This document shows positions 51,764 through 52,114 of a DNA stretch of 52,114 nt, piece by piece. The stretch is from the NCBI GenBank assembly GCA_031268215.1, contig JAIRXP010000062.1, positions 1-52,114 on the forward strand. The letters are read 5' to 3'. Each line of letters opens with the position of its first letter. Position 1 is the first letter of the stretch. The notes beneath the pieces are model-generated. The model had not been told where the DNA came from, did not search any database, and was given only the letters and a program-made list of their open reading frames with translations. This stretch comes from Bifidobacteriaceae bacterium. Its GTDB lineage: Bacteria; Actinomycetota; Actinomycetes; Actinomycetales; WQXJ01. The position numbers and the translations under genes were made by a program.

Positions 51764-52114
51764 CAGCGGCGAAGGAGTCCGGCCTGGGCGCGCGCCGGGA
51801 GGCGCGGGCGCCTGGGCGCGGTTGTGGCGCCGGTGTTGGCGCTGGCGGCGTTGGGTGGCCGGGGTGTTGGCGTTTTGTGTTGGTGTGGCTTGCGTCTCGG
51901 TTTGGTATTCGCACCGGACTTTGAATGTGTTCGACGCGGTGATGAAGGCGGAATGGAACCGGGGCGATCATAGGAGGAGTGATGAGTTTTACCAGAGGTG
52001 GGGTGTTTCCGCTGATGGGAACTGGTCAGAGCCGCAGTCGGAGTGGTGGTTCATTTCCGATGTTGTTGAAGGCCTTCAGGTGTGGATCAGGTGCCCCGGC
52101 GTTTACGACAGTCT
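51747..52114 (+). CDS. TipC-like immunity protein, copy 2 (cut by window edge)
   Basis: The frame is open to the right edge. GTG is preceded by GGAGGCGGGG at five bases, copying the ribosome site of the first immunity gene. A basic N-terminus and one transmembrane helix (RWVAGVLAFCVGVACVSVW) lead into YSHRTLNVFDAVMKAEW and later SEWWFISDVVEGLQVWIRC. Both segments closely parallel copy 1 (YPHRTLNVFDAVMNVEW, SEWWFTSDVVEGLQMWIRC). It is a tandem paralogue with an insertion of about six residues, perhaps protecting against a variant toxin. The C-terminus lies outside the window. Confidence 0.65.
   Translation, partial: MTGSGDSGEGVRPGRAPGGAGAWARLWRRCWRWRRWVAGVLAFCVGVACVSVWYSHRTLNVFDAVMKAEWNRGDHRRSDEFYQRWGVSADGNWSEPQSEWWFISDVVEGLQVWIRCPGVYDS

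Overview
The window is high-GC bacterial DNA with very compact, often overlapping genes, many GTG/TTG starts and few classical promoters. The gene order is that of an actinomycete (Actinomycetota). The block glxR/crp-like regulator – nth – degenerate alpha/beta hydrolase – actinobacterial holin-like protein – HAD phosphatase – CpaE-like Ssd – Tad pilus genes – Hrq1/MrfA-type helicase – topA – tmk – holB is the conserved 'helicase/secretion neighbourhood' known from Mycobacterium and Streptomyces. The genus cannot be read from the sequence.

Layout. (a) 1-3947: right-hand part of a peptide-export locus: the tail of an ABC ATPase, a C39-peptidase ABC exporter and its HlyD-like adaptor. The rest lies outside the window. 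(b) 4079-7511: a membrane-anchored repeat protein, a broken polyprenol-type glycosyltransferase/mannosyltransferase gene and a CDF metal transporter. (c) 7584-12711 (minus strand): metallophosphoesterase, Crp/Fnr regulator, endonuclease III, inactive-looking hydrolase, holin-like protein and HAD phosphatase. (d) 12800-17296: a Tad/Flp pilus operon with a fused TadB-TadC. (e) 17467-26720: lipoprotein, DNA-repair helicase, membrane protein, SDR, topoisomerase I and TrmL.

(f) 26717-31607 is the most exciting segment. A 66-residue Cys-rich peptide with a lasso-like YxxP leader is followed by an RRE(PqqD-like)-M50 protease fusion, an ABC ATPase, a permease, a small membrane protein and a lipoprotein. 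All the downstream genes are tightly packed. The peptide gene is preceded by a putative promoter whose -35/-10 spacer is almost entirely a 16-C homopolymer, a layout expected of a phase-variable switch. I read this as an accessory peptide (RiPP/bacteriocin-like) operon inserted between topA-trmL and tmk-holB, which are normally close neighbours.

(g) 31744-38514: thymidylate kinase, DNA polymerase III delta', a secreted tripeptidyl-peptidase-like hydrolase, a signal-peptidase-like protein with a very long acidic tail and a small membrane protein. (h) 38753-42427: a sequence-divergent membrane pyrophosphatase and an AEC-type exporter. (i) 42624-48569: an inositol/polyol catabolic operon (iolD, transaldolase-like protein, sugar/inositol MFS transporter, Gfo/Idh dehydrogenase) ended by strong terminators.

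(j) 48863-52114: a type VII-secretion (LXG-like) antibacterial toxin operon. It has two small helical partner proteins, a toxin whose C-terminal half carries an Asp-rich DDxxxDxD motif and resembles TelC, and tandem TipC-like membrane-anchored immunity proteins, the second preceded by a remnant of a toxin 3' end.

Four intergenic gaps share a 12-16 bp repeat, and several other unexplained inverted or direct repeats sit in the gaps. No rRNA, tRNA, CRISPR array or insertion sequence was seen.
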